From positions 1,088,709 to 1,152,708 of the forward strand of contig VWZL01001298.1 of the NCBI GenBank assembly GCA_013396915.1: a stretch of DNA of 64,000 nt, in the 5' to 3' direction. Under the pieces are notes generated by a model that saw nothing but the letters and a program-made list of their open reading frames with translations, was not told the origin of the DNA and ran no database searches. The position numbers and the translations under genes were made by a program. Positions 21,879 through 33,304 of this stretch are shown piece after piece; position 1 is the first letter of the stretch, and each line of letters begins with the position of its first letter. The DNA is from Stercorarius parasiticus. Its lineage: Eukaryota > Chordata > Aves > Charadriiformes > Stercorariidae.

Positions 21879-24872
21879 AAATTGAGGTGACCAAACCATC
21901 TATGGAGCCTCAAACAGTAAGTGTTTGGAACTGTTCCTGTACAGCATGTCCCTGATCCTACTGGGGTCAACAATAGTTGGAAAATCTCCCTTAACTTTCT
22001 CATAATTGAGCTTAAGGAACGTGTCTTTCATCTTTTTAACAGAATTTGGAAAGAAGGAAATCACTGCAGGGCATTGAAAGCTGAGGGCTTACGGTGTGTC
22101 TGCTGTAGGGTTATTGGATTCAAGAGTGAAAGTCATTGAGTTACAAAAGAAGGAAGTATGAATTTTTATGCAGAATTAATTTGAAAGTATTTTAAAATAA
22201 TTAAGTACAATGTATTCAAATAATATGAAATTTGAGGTTGTGTTTGTCTTTAGTAGCAGCAAGTAGCTTGACTTCTTGGGTTATAATGATTAACCATACA
22301 ATGCTATTTTTAACTAGTTGGCCAAAGAGAATAGATTTGCCTTTGGAAAGCTTGTTTACATAATTCACAAGACTAAATTAACACAGATAGTATGTGTTTA
22401 TTATTCTTAAACTACTTAACAAAACTGAAACAAGACTGTTCGTTTGTGTTTGAGCTCTATAAGAACAAAGAAAGCAAACAAAATAAAAGTTATTCTATAC
22501 AATTTCCTGATTAGAACGTGTAGATACTGCTTTGAAACAGCTTCCTTAAATATGGCATCTTCTTCACATTACGCCATGATTTTGGTCGTACCACTACCAA
22601 TTATAAATACTTTTAAAACCAGGGATCTAGGAAGGTTATCTTCAGACCAGAGTACTTTGGAAAATATTGTTTCATTTCCAAGAAAGAGAAAATTCTAAAA
22701 ATGAGAAAAGAGATGGTTCAGAGGAAGTTATGAAAACAGACTAGAGGATGACCCTGGATTTTCACTTAATGAATTCCTCTAGCAACATTCACAAGCAGGC
22801 ACAGGAATCTCAGTGGAAATGTTTTGAATAGTTATATGCAATAATACATTGCACATTGGAAAATGGTTTAGAGGAAAATATGGACAGAAACAATTAACTG
22901 AGAAGGTAACCAGACCTTCATTATGATAAACACTTAAATAACTCCTTCTGGTGTTCCATAATCTTTTGGGGGAAGTATTTCCTTTTTCAACAAGCCTTTA
23001 ACTAGACATTTATTTGTTCTAATGAATCCTTTAGTCTTGGACTTCTCTTGGCTAACAGTTTGTCCATTAAATTTAAAAAGAAAGAAAGAAACAGAAAAAA
23101 AGAGAGAAAGAAAAGTGATCGGTTTAAGCAGTAGCTTATTTTCATGAAATTGCTTTAACCATTGCATTCTGTATGGCTTTTCTCATGTTTTTCTCCTTCC
23201 TCTCCTACCTCCTCAAGTCTACCAGCAAAAATAAACAGTTTTCCCCACAATAACATACCATGTCGTATTGAAAGCAAAGTTTAATACAATGATTTAATGA
23301 TATTAATTATACAAAACCAGTGATAATATAAACAGGACTTTGTTCCTTCTTAACCTTGAATAAGAGGATGACATGCTAGTTATCTCCAGAATCTTGGAAG
23401 AATTATTTACATCCTCTCCTGATGCAGATTATTTGTTCCTCCCTCCCCCTCTTCTCCCACCCACATTCCTCTGAAGCTCTGGACATTTGCCATGGCTCGA
23501 AGGATGTTGAGCTGCATGTGCAAGTGTTGCTGTTTACTTGAGAAACTTCCCTGGTGCTTGGTTGTGTCATTTTGCTCACTCTTAAACCGCTTGCCAGATT
23601 TTTAGGTCAGCATCCCTGTGCTTTCCTCAAGATCATCTGGGAAGTTTCATTTAACAAATTCTTTGTTGTAGGGGTGCCAATGATGTGTTTGATTTTTCCC
23701 TTCCTCGTGAAGCGCACAGATTTGTGACCTTAGGTACTTTGTAAAAAAGAGATGTGTCTAACCGTCATTCTCAGGGGCATTTGCTTGTATGTGTGTGGTA
23801 AGCATGCTATGGAGCTTTCTGAAATTGGCCTCTTATGTGAAATCAGCGACCCACGTGGTTCTATCCAACCCTGTTCTCATAGCCCTACAGAAAAAAGTAC
23901 TCCCAAGTATGTCCCTTCTCTCTGCCAGGTAGTTGCTTTTTGTAAATAATTTATCAGCTTTTGTATTATTCATTGTCATAGGCTCTCCAAACTGCCTGTC
24001 TTGATTAGTATGGCAATAAAATTTCGCACTGTGATTAATCCTGTTAACCATTCTTTTTCCTTTTCCTTAGAATGGTTTGGATAATTAGATCTGTGTTGTC
24101 TGTAACTGTATTTTGTTCAACAGAATGAAACATAACAAAAAAGGTATTAGCTGAAAATTAATCCTTTTAAAATCTTTCATTAAACTTTTGTTTTCTAATC
24201 TAAGCAAATTGCCAGTGCATGGATTTATATTTGAAAAAATGTTTAGATTTCAGTGTTTTCTTACTACATTAGAAGCTAGAAAATACAAAATATCTAAAGA
24301 CAACTGGATTAATAATCATAACCTGGAATAAAGTAATTGACACTGAAGAGCTAAGAGCCACATTTATCCTTGATTTATCCAGTTATGAATTCAGTAGCAT
24401 TTTAATGCAATAATGCATAGGCACTGTTGAATTAAAAACTTGAACTCTGTAATGCTGACACTTTCTCTGCTGATGTTTTTTCTTGTTCTTACCATCCCCA
24501 CCCTCACCCCAAATCCTGCACGTGCACTGGCACAATTTCACAGAAAAGTTTAGAGGTGTTTTTTTTATTTTATACAGTGTCCTGCCCTGGAGCCTAAAAA
24601 TTAGAAGGTGGTGGCTTGTCTATCTTTGAAGTCCTGTGACTAGGAAAGGAAAAAGAAGCATGTTGTGGATCAAAGTCACCAGCATGCAAACAATAGTGAG
24701 GGAAACATAGATATATGCCTGTATATGAAAGGAGCAGGGATGAGCAAACCTGATAGTAGAGCAGAGTAGATACGGTAGAATGGCATGTACGTGAGCCATA
24801 AATGCAGAAAATCCAGAGGGACAGAAAACAAGAGAGGGAAAAAGTTGTTAGCAAAATGATACTGTGTGACTA
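21879..24872. other. Non-coding stretch, no gene seen
   Basis: AT-rich sequence with short chance frames only. A purine-rich simple tract at 23075-23115 is listed separately. The pyrimidine-rich patch near 23435-23470 lacks an obvious downstream exon. Confidence 0.6.
23075..23115. repeat. Purine-rich (A/G) simple tract
   Basis: GAAA iterations and GAGAGAAAG in a stretch interrupted by a single C. Polypurine tracts of this kind are common microsatellite relics. Confidence 0.75.
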
Positions 24873-24916
24873 GTGGGGATTTTGTGGTTGGTTGGGTTTT
24901 TTTGCGTGTTTGGGGC
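24873..24916. repeat. G/T-rich low-complexity tract
   Basis: TTTTGTGGTTGGTTGGG followed by a T run and GCGTGTTTGGGG. Short member of the recurrent G/T tract class. Confidence 0.65.
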
Positions 24917-25274
24917 AGAATAAATGAAAATTATATCAATACTGGTCAGAACTTAACATGCTTTTGTAGACAATTGCTACATATAACAAAAATGGGACTC
25001 TGTAATTAGGAACCACATTGGTTTTTTATTATCTGAATCTCACCTTCTGCTTTATCTGCACTGTAGAATTTTACCCAAAGAATCTGTAGCTAGACAGTGA
25101 CTTGTGTTGAAATTTAGTTAGCTATGCAGATACAGATATATTGACTCAAAATGACTTCTTTTTAATCACATAGAAATAGCATTGTTGCTCAAAACCAATA
25201 CTGTCTTCCCCTTACAGAAGGCACAAGATTTTTAGATTATAGAAGAAAAGGTTTTTCTTGTACAATAAGGTTAT

Positions 25275-25560
25275 TTGAACTGGGAGATAGAAGTGGCAAC
25301 TGCACTAACTTGGGGTTGTATGGTAAACTCTTCTTGTAGCTATGAGCCACAAACACATCCCAGACACCTTGGTGAGCAGATCTCAGAGGCAAGGGAGCGT
25401 GTGACTCCTCAAGGGCCCTGTCCTGGGATAATGCTGGGACTGGGAACCCGTTGGATCCTGGGGTTTCTTTGCAGATCCTTCCACCCTATCTGGGAATTTG
25501 ATTTATACAGTAGCCCCCACGTTAGCCGAGGCCTTCTGCCGCTCACGTGAATTAGCAGGT
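25275..25560 (+). mobile_element. GC-richer unassigned block, possible decayed LTR
   Basis: This block stands out from its AT-rich surroundings. It holds a 91-codon frame that matches nothing I recognise. Its 3' part (GGAACCCGTTGGATCCTGG, TATACAGTAGCCCCCACGTT, GCCGCTCACGTGAATTAGC) has the feel of an avian endogenous-retrovirus LTR, with CpG sites and a CACGTG E-box at 25544-25549. I cannot find TG...CA ends, a second LTR, a primer-binding site or internal coding sequence. The LTR idea is only a guess; an old unrelated repeat or a conserved non-coding block would look the same. Confidence 0.2.
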
Positions 25561-25580
25561 AACACTGCAAGAGCAGTGTT
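25561..25580. repeat. 8-bp hairpin AACACTGC / GCAGTGTT
   Basis: Exact inverted 8-mers around an AAGA loop, lying directly at the right margin of the GC-richer block. Confidence 0.65.
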
Positions 25581-25593
25581 CATAAGTTCATAA
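25578..25593. repeat. Tandem duplication of GTTCATAA
   Basis: Two adjacent exact 8-mers, overlapping the end of the 25561-25580 hairpin. It may be a local slippage product. Confidence 0.7.
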
Positions 25594-27135
25594 GCAACAT
25601 GTGGCTAAAAACCACAAGTTGATTGCCCATACATTAAGTATGTGAGCATAAAAGGAGTTCTGGAGTGCCATTTGTATGATGGTCTGTATCAGCACAAGAT
25701 AAATTTAACCACAAAGGGATAAATTCGATAGAACTAATGAAGCACACATTCCAGAATGTGGGCAATTAGCCAAAGATGCATATTTTGACTCTGAAAGGTA
25801 TGTGATGCCATTTTAAGTAGGTGGGAAAGCAGAAAAGCAGGTTTGCACATGTTACTTCTGCTTGGGAACAATTCTGTATTGTATAGGAACACTGTTTAGA
25901 TCAGATAGTCTAGGACATAACAATATTTAGTAAGATCATCACTTCATTCAAGGAAATAGAGACTTTTGAATCCAGTGCTGCAGAATTACTTTTCTGTTTT
26001 TAGCTGGCACAGTGCTGCACAAAATTGAATAATTTGAACAGTAGTAGGCTAGATTAGACCTGGAGTGAATATAACCACTTTAAGAATCTATTATTTGCAT
26101 TTGTTAGTTTTTCTTTTAACGCTTTGAGCATGCTTAGTTTCATTTTTTGTGAAAAGGTTTTCTATTTATTGTAATGTTAGCCGGGAGCAACTACCATTAG
26201 ACTTTGCTTTTCTAAGAGTTGACTGAGCCAACATGCCAAAATCACCATGTATGGTATGGCGGGTACATTTAGTTCCTGAGCAGTATGTACTGCATGTTCT
26301 GTGATCTTACTGGTTCAAAATTTAGCACAGATGCCTTTTTCAAGTAAAAGAAATAAGACAAACTGCACACCCCTCATAACAACATACTTGAAAGGAAAGT
26401 GCATATATATATATATATATGTATGTAAATTTATATTTATATGTATGTGTGTGTTTATAAATTCAGTTAAGGACAGGGTGAGTCTTAAGAATCTTTTTAA
26501 TATAAATGTATATATCTGGTGTGCGAACTTAGACAGAATCAACCATTTTATTTCTATCAAAAATAGCTTGATGCTGAAGGATAGGCAAAATATAGCTTGG
26601 TTATAAAAGGGAATAAACATTTTTCTTAATATGTGTTAGATACAAATTTTGTTTTCCTGCCTCTAGCTGGGGAAAAAATGATACAATTAATTGATCATTT
26701 AAAGATGTAAAACAAAATCATAATTTCAAAGTGTTGAAGTTGTCTAACACTGTATAAGTACTTATTTTAATACCAGTTAATAATATAGTGGACAGCAGTA
26801 ATTTTTTTGAAGACATATGGACTAAGGAAATACAGGTCTATTTGAAAGCCAGTAAGCAGTGCTTTTAATCTGTCTGGCACTAACAATATGTGATTCTGTT
26901 ATTTTCTTCTTTGGGATATTACAGAGACAGTATATAAAGAGGTGTATCAAGGCTATTCAATTTTCATATATCCTATATTCCCAAAAGGATAGGGCTGCTA
27001 AAATAATGGTGGATAGGGTAGTTCTTTTAATACTAGAGTTTCCTGAATTTGTTCTGCACGTGCTCTGGATTGCTTCTTTTGAAGAATCCAAAAAGCCCTC
27101 CCAATCCTCATGGGAACTAAATGCTGACTTAGGGA
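25594..27135. other. Non-coding stretch, no gene seen
   Basis: AT-rich sequence containing the AT/GT microsatellite at 26403-26460. Frames over the microsatellite (101 codons on both strands) are artefacts of the repeat. Bases about 26930-27135, just before the CR1 copy, do not resemble CR1. Confidence 0.6.
26403..26460. repeat. (AT)9 microsatellite grading into TATG/TG repeats
   Basis: Nine AT units at 26403-26420, followed by GTATGTAAATTTATATTTAT and ATGTATGTGTGTGT. A compound dinucleotide microsatellite, likely length-polymorphic. Confidence 0.9.
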
Positions 27136-27828
27136 CGAAAGGATTGAGAGCAACCCTGCTGAGAAGGACTTGGGGGTACTGGTGGAAGAAATACCGGACA
27201 TGAGCCAGCAACGTGCACTTGCAGCCCAGAAAGCCAGATGTATCCAGGGCTGTATCAGAAGAAGGCCAGCAGGTCAAGGATGATGATTCTGCCCCTCTAC
27301 TCTATTGTGGTGAGACCCCAGCTGGAGTACTGCATCCAGCTCTGGAGTCCTCAGCACAAGGAAGGCATGGACCTGTCCAGACGAGGGCCACAAAAATGAG
27401 CAGAGGGATGGAGCACCTCTCCTGTGAGGACAGGCTGAGAGAGTTGGGGTTGTTCAGTCTGGACAAGAGATGGCTTCAGGGAGACCTTATTGCAGCCTTC
27501 TAGTACTTAAAGGGGCCTTATAAGAAAGATGGAGACAGATTTTTAATATGGCCCATAGCGACAGGAGAAGGGCTAATGGTTTTAAACTAAAAGATGGTAG
27601 ACTCAGACTAGATATAAGGAAGAAATTTTTTACAATGAAGGTGGTGAAACGCTGGCACAGGTTGCCTAGAGAGGTGGTAAATATCCCATCCCTGGAAACA
27701 TTCAAGGTTGGGTTAGATGGGGCTCTGAGCGACCTGATCTAGTTGAAGATGTCCCTGCTCATTGCAGGGGGCTTTGGACTAGATGACCTTTAAAGGTCCC
27801 TTCCAACTCAAATCATTCTATGATTCTA
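27136..27828 (+). mobile_element. CR1 LINE, 5'-truncated, decayed ORF2 end plus 3' UTR
   Basis: The copy starts within codons for [15 protein letters not shown] and continues through RALAAQKAR, an [14 protein letters not shown] segment, [20 protein letters not shown] and [11 protein letters not shown]. It ends in HRLPREVVNIPSLETFKVGL and DGALSDLI, with TAG at 27740-27742. Frame changes near 27260-27400 and a TAG just after QGDLIAAF (27501-27503) break the frame. The 3' UTR reads TTTGGACTAGATGACC, then CCTTCCAACTCAAATC and ATTCTATGATTCTA. Confidence 0.95.
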
Positions 27829-28957
27829 AATACAAAATACAAAGAAAACAGAATTATTTGTCCATTGCAAATAAATAGAGGACATATGATGAGTTGGCAG
27901 AAGGAAGGAATAATCGTTAAAAACTGCCAGACACCAGTTGAAAGTCACGGTACAGCTGAACATAAGGAGATGTGAGAGAGGGATGGTGTTGTCAATTGAC
28001 CACATGGAAATTCTTTCCATGTATTTGTGAAGAGTTCAGTGAACCATAAGATAGCTTGATGAGGAATGCCTTTGGTTTAGATAAAATGGTGAAGAAGAGC
28101 TATTTTAGTATCTTCAGGTTTGTATTCAAGTCTGTCTCCTGACAAAGACGAATAGAAGGCTTTTCAATGAGATCTCCTCCATTGCTTTTCCAATGCAAGC
28201 AAATGATAATTCATTCGTAGGTTGTCATAAAGGTACAGTGCAATGGATTTTTCAAGGACCAGGTGTGGAAGCAGCGCCTCTATTTGACTTTTCACTTTGA
28301 CAGATGACGGGAGTTGAAGACTGGTCTGTGGCAACCATTACCTCATAATATATTTGGCACCAGCACAACTGGAAAGATTATAAAAGAAAATAGTAGCGTG
28401 CTAAAATATGAGAAGGAAAAGAGTATTGTTTCTTTCATCCAAAATTCACAATTTGTCCATTAATGCAGCATATCTTGTCTGTTTGTGTAGCTTATTTCAC
28501 TATATTGTGTATGGAAACAGGTGATGTTTGCTGTATAAGGTTTGTCTGGACATCTCTAACTGTTTGAGTGAACAATTTCTTCTTATGTGATGATAGGCAG
28601 CCTTATTTATCGTGCTTGAGGAAAGTTATCATGCTGTCATTTTGTGTATAAGCATACCAAGCTGCCACTTTCTTCCTGTTTTCTCAGGCCTAATTATCTG
28701 TAAGCTACAGTGAGCTAGTAGCAAGCTATGTTTAGGGTATTTTCTGTAGTAACACCTGGTAAGAAGGGGGCCTACCAGCTCCAAGATCCCTGGCAGTTGA
28801 GTCCACCCAGCAATCTGCTTTCAATTTTCTCACAAGCATTCCTGGTTTTGCTTTTCAGCCTTTGGGAACTTTATGGACCAGTTTTCCTTTTCCTCTCTGA
28901 AACAAATGTCAGCAGAATCAAGATCCATAAACTCACTGTTGAAAAGTGAAAACAAAG
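27829..28957. other. Non-coding stretch, no gene seen
   Basis: No exon or repeat recognised. The 73-codon frame at 28728-28949 ends just before the Maf-type site and has no recognisable domain. Confidence 0.55.
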
Positions 28958-28970
28958 TGCTGACTCAGCC
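28958..28970. promoter_or_regulatory. Maf-recognition / NF-E2-type element containing an AP-1 core
   Basis: TGCTGACTCAGCC matches 12 of 13 bases of the T-MARE consensus TGCTGACTCAGCA. Its inner GCTGACTCAGC is a perfect palindrome and contains the AP-1 heptamer TGACTCA. These sites bind small-Maf/CNC and large-Maf bZIP dimers. Occupancy cannot be judged from sequence. Confidence 0.45.
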
Positions 28971-29831
28971 ACAGGGAGTTGGAACCAGGTTGCTCCCAGA
29001 ACAGGTTTGCGCAGAAATAGCTGCTATGATAATTGGGAGGGTCTTGTAAGTTTGTTTTTGTATTGATATTTCCATATGGGCATCTGGCGTTGTGCTTTTG
29101 CACCATTGCTTGAATTATGCGGGCTGCACAAAGTGTTTTGGGACACCGGAACGGTAACCGTTGTGACTGTTAACTTGTTTGTCTACTTTTGAATTGATAT
29201 TATCTGGTGTTAATCACTGCGTCCCTTTGCTCTGAAATGTGGCAGTGTTCACTTCTGGGAACTGTGCTGATATAACTACAAACTGGCAGGTGCAGGCAAA
29301 GTGTGAATGCTTTCTGGCTTGTATTTTGTTTCTCCTGATTACATTCTGAAGGTGAAATCAAAACTATTCTTTGCTTTTAGAGAGTTGTATCTCTGAATTA
29401 GGTAAGGTTTGCTCCTTTGAAGACATGCCATGTGCTGCTATCCATTTACATCATCTCTGCAGTGAGAAATAAATCTAGCAAACAAAACCGGTTTCATTAG
29501 CCTTAACTTTATAAATTTTCCACACTAGGCAGTTATCTAGTTAATATATGGATTGTACAACAGATGATCCCAATGTGACTATGCTGTAAGCCACTCAAGG
29601 GATTCTGCTGCTGTGATCAATCACAAGAGCATTTGCTCTAGGGCCATGTGTTATTATTTATAACATATACTGTTTATACTTCATAAAACTCCCTTATCAC
29701 TCCTTGTTTCATAAAATCAATTTATTGAAAGAAAGAGCCAAAAGATTCATTGTTTTTATGATAAAATATCTGACTTCACCTGCCAGAAGTAGCCAAATTG
29801 ATTTTTAATGTCTGTTAATGATTTAACTTTC
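28971..29831. other. Non-coding interval between palindromic sites
   Basis: Contains the MYB-like palindrome at 29150-29162 and a second palindrome with AGAGCA (29626-29631) facing TGCTCT (29634-29639). No ORF of interest and no CR1 sequence. Confidence 0.5.
29150..29162. promoter_or_regulatory. CpG-containing palindrome with a MYB-like motif
   Basis: AACGGTAACCGTT is perfectly self-complementary around a central A. With the following G, the minus strand reads CAACGG, which fits the MYB core YAAC(G/T)G. It keeps two CpGs (with a third at 29147-29148) in a region otherwise nearly free of CpG. Confidence 0.35.
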
Positions 29832-29857
29832 CCTTTTTACTGACGTCAGTAAAAGGG
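29832..29857. promoter_or_regulatory. Full CRE (TGACGTCA) inside a 26-bp near-palindrome
   Basis: The consensus CREB/ATF octamer TGACGTCA lies at 29841-29848. Complementarity continues outward to 29832 and 29857, with 12 of 13 pairs matching (only 29834/29855 fails). Directly adjacent are a perfect palindrome GTGGTACCAC at 29857-29866 and a 12-bp near-repeat: CAGTAAAAGGGT at 29847-29858 and CAGTGAAAGGGT at 29877-29888. The octamer match is exact; regulatory function is inferred. Confidence 0.5.
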
Positions 29858-31113
29858 TGGTACCACTCCCAGTACTCAGTGAAAGGGTATTTTCAGTTTA
29901 TAGGAATATATACTGCTTCTCTCTGCATTTATATATGTGTAATGTACACTACACTTTAATTGCAATTGCTTACCCGTAAAATGTTGAAAATTTAGGTAGA
30001 GCCTAGATAATAGGAAAACTAGAGACTCTGAATGTGGTGCTGGGCAAGGCGGCATAGAGCAGGGTTTCTTAATGATTCATATCTTACATCTACTCTTCTT
30101 CTTCTATTTATTATGAATACACAAAGTAACACATCACTTTGATTTGCTTATTTATCAGTAGTCCTGCTTACCATTCAGAGATCTTCAGATCAGGTACTGA
30201 TTAAGTTAGGCCCCAAGGAGTGTGTGCACATATGTATTTTTAGAAAGAAAATCCATTTCAAAAGGAATTGAAGTCATTAAATTAATCAATGCTGTCTTAT
30301 GCCTCGTTGTATGTAATGAAAACACAGATACTTTTTTCCTCATTTCTCAATAAAAAACATCTTCTTAAAGCTGTCATTAGCATCATGTACTGTGTAAGGT
30401 TAGGGTGAATTTCAGTGTTAATTGTGCTTGTGTAATAGGTTTTCTTTGTTCAAATGTATTTTCCACTCTTATTAGGAGGTCGATATAAATGTCTGATCTT
30501 GATTATAAAGGGATGTGATTACTTCATCAGTTAAATAAAATACATCTTTGTTTACATGTTCTTCCTAAAAATGCCTTAGATAGAGGTTCCCATCTAACGT
30601 ATTTTCAGTTGTTGCCTAATGTTTGTTTGTCAAAATATTTTGTAGAAATTTCAATTTACCAGGACTTTTGTTCTGAGGGTTTTCCATATCCAGGATGGTC
30701 CTCTTGTTTCACACTAAGAAAGAGAGCAGCACCCATTCTGGAGTAGCCAGAGAGATGAGAAAGATGCTTGTGCAGTAAGGAGTTTGAATCTGTTTCTCTT
30801 GCACTTCATTTGTAAGCTGTCACGGATAATTATTATTACCAGGTCTTATGGTATGGTTCTTTGTTGTTGAAAAAGGAAGCTAGGATGGAAAGGTCATTTA
30901 CCCTGCTTAATTCTTAAATAGGGGAATTTTTTTTTAGGCTCCCTGTTCTGTCAAAAGCAGGCAGGTTTATGTACCTTCTGGAAGACGTGATTTTTTTTCT
31001 GAAAGTGCCTATTTTTCTCTTTTCAGTATATGGTAAGCTTAGGAAGACTGACTTCCTAATTTAGCACATGTAGGTTAACTTTTGGCATCTTGGCGATTAA
31101 CCACTCTAAATCC

Positions 31114-31141
31114 GTGGCCCAGTGACCGCCTGGGAGGCCAC
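31114..31141. repeat. GC-rich hairpin with a 3-nt bulge
   Basis: GTGGCCCAG (31114-31122) can pair with CTG (31130-31132) plus GGCCAC (31136-31141), leaving GGA as a bulge and TGACCGC as the loop. It is notable because the flanks are AT-rich. It is too short to call a known RNA. Confidence 0.45.
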
Positions 31142-31264
31142 AGCCTGATGGAGAGGGCATTGAGCTGCTTTGTAAGAGTCACAGGAATCTCAATGTGAGT
31201 ACTCATTCCCATGTGCTTTGTCTGAGCTTGGCTGCGGTTAAATTTCAAATGGTCATGTTTTGGG

Positions 31265-31289
31265 TTTTTTTTCTATGATAGAAAAAAAA
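31265..31289. repeat. 12-bp T/A-rich palindrome
   Basis: Eight T then CTAT, a central G, then ATAG and eight A. A perfect palindrome, but of low complexity. Confidence 0.6.
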
Positions 31290-33273
31290 ATCTGAAATGC
31301 TTGAGATAACTGTTGGCATGAGCTATAATTATGAATTAATTTTATCTGTTGTCTTAATTCCTCAGAAGTGAAAGTTTCTTAATTCTTACTCCCTTTGAAG
31401 CCTCAAATCAGATCCAGTCATTAAGAAATAAAAAAAATTACTATGTCTATATTCTGAATAATAATCAGTTCTCACTAACGCTTATTTAAGATTGTATTTT
31501 TACCTGTTAAAATTTTATTATCAAAATATAGGCTGTGGAGAGCCTAGCCTTTTAACTTCTTTGCTGTGGGCAACAGTGAAATATTGCATTCTTCTTAAAA
31601 TTCACTTGCTGTGGCTTGAACAGTGGGTAAGTAGAACTGCATCAAGATAATATTGATACTTAAAATTTTTTTTTTTAAAAAAGTTATATTGAAATGAAGC
31701 ATGGACCTCTTCCTTTTCTTCCTTTTCTTTCCCCTCTCTGTCCTCTGAGAAAATCACTCTCCGAACAGAAGAAATCAACGTTGAGATTATCATCAGGAAA
31801 CTGACCATTTCAGTAGTCAGTTTACACAGATGGATATCTGTGTTAATGCTCATATTAGTTTTTCAGCCTCAGGAGGAGACGACTCTTCTTATTTTCTCAA
31901 GGTCTTGCTTACACTCAGGTTAGTGATAGCTGAAGTAGTTTGTTGCCTAGTCTAACAAGAGCGTGGATAGTTATAGCTACATAATTGCATTTTACTCTGA
32001 TAGAAACCACACTCTGTGGGCTGAGCTATTTTGAACAACAGAGTATATGACTGAGTTTGTGTGTTCTGAGATTACTGACCATGCCAGGAGCTTAATTATA
32101 CCAGAGGGAAAGAAATTCCAAGGACAGTAGCAGTTCATAAAAACTTGGTGTGTAGACCATGTCTAAGAGATTTCAAACCTGGTGGAAGCACCAAAAGGTA
32201 ATCGGGAGCCTTTAAATGTGAAAATAGGTATGACAGATGTATGAAGATATTTTTCTCTTCATTAGCAATTCAGCTAGCTCTGGCAGAAACTAGAGGACAA
32301 GGGAAGCTTGTCGAAGACAGGTCACTGACAGTTTAAATAATTCTCAGGCTTTTGCAGTGCTTTGGAGGACACAATAAATTGCATCAGCCTCAGCTACTGG
32401 GTAGTTCAGTGTTACTGACTGAAACGCCATTTCTTCAGTGAGACACCCAGGAGCCAGCTAACTGTTACCTGATATGAGTGAAAGTGTAGTTCCCTGAGTT
32501 TTGTTACTGGTTTCCCGTGAGTAGGGTAGGTCTGTTAAATCTCTTCTCTGAAAAGCCCGGCTATAGCCAGGGACCGCGTTTTGGCTTTATGTCGAGAAGC
32601 AGCTTCAAACTGGCAGGACAAACGTCTCTTACAGTGATGAATGTATGGTTCAGTCAAATCAAATGCTAAAGTTTCCTTATCCCTTGGGATCCGTACAGCT
32701 ACTTTTTGATTACATAGCTAACATATGCCATTTTTCATCAAGAAGCTTGATTGCCCATATGGTGAGCAAATCCATGCAATGTAACTGTATCACTCCAGAA
32801 AATTAATTTCAAAGCTGTCTATAGGTGGGAGAAACACTTTGAAATTATGCTTGGGGGCCCACTGAAGTACTGTTGTGAGTCTTGACTAGCAAGGTAGCAG
32901 CCTCTCCATTTGTTTGCATAATCAGATAAATATTCTTTCAGGGAGGTAACACAACTGGCAACAGGAAGCTGAGCATCATGGAAAAAATTGCAGAGAAAAA
33001 GGGCTTGGTTTAATGATTGACACAGGATTAAGAATGCACAGTTCACGTTAGATCATAATACAAAGCATGCACTGCACCAAGTTATCTGGGAAATAGTTGT
33101 ATTCTGCTTACGGTAAGTTCTGTACATAAAGTGGCTTTCATAAAAGACAACTAAAATGTGATAATGGGTGTGAGGAACTTAAGAATAAGGTTCTCAAAAC
33201 AAATTAGATTTTTTTTTTTGCCAAAAGAAAGAAAAAGCAAAGGGCTGATAATACAAACTGACAAAATTTGTGA

Positions 33274-33304
33274 TTTACCTAACAGCAATTACCTGTTAGG
33301 TAAA
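33274..33304. repeat. Perfect 12-bp hairpin with a 7-nt loop
   Basis: TTTACCTAACAG (33274-33285) and CTGTTAGGTAAA (33293-33304) are exact reverse complements around CAATTAC. The arms have mixed base composition, so this is less likely than the AT-only palindromes to be trivial. Pairing does not extend beyond the arms. Confidence 0.7.

Noticed and set aside
26301..26620. 101-codon frames on both strands
   Set aside because: Tyr/Ile runs are a by-product of the AT microsatellite at 26403-26460.
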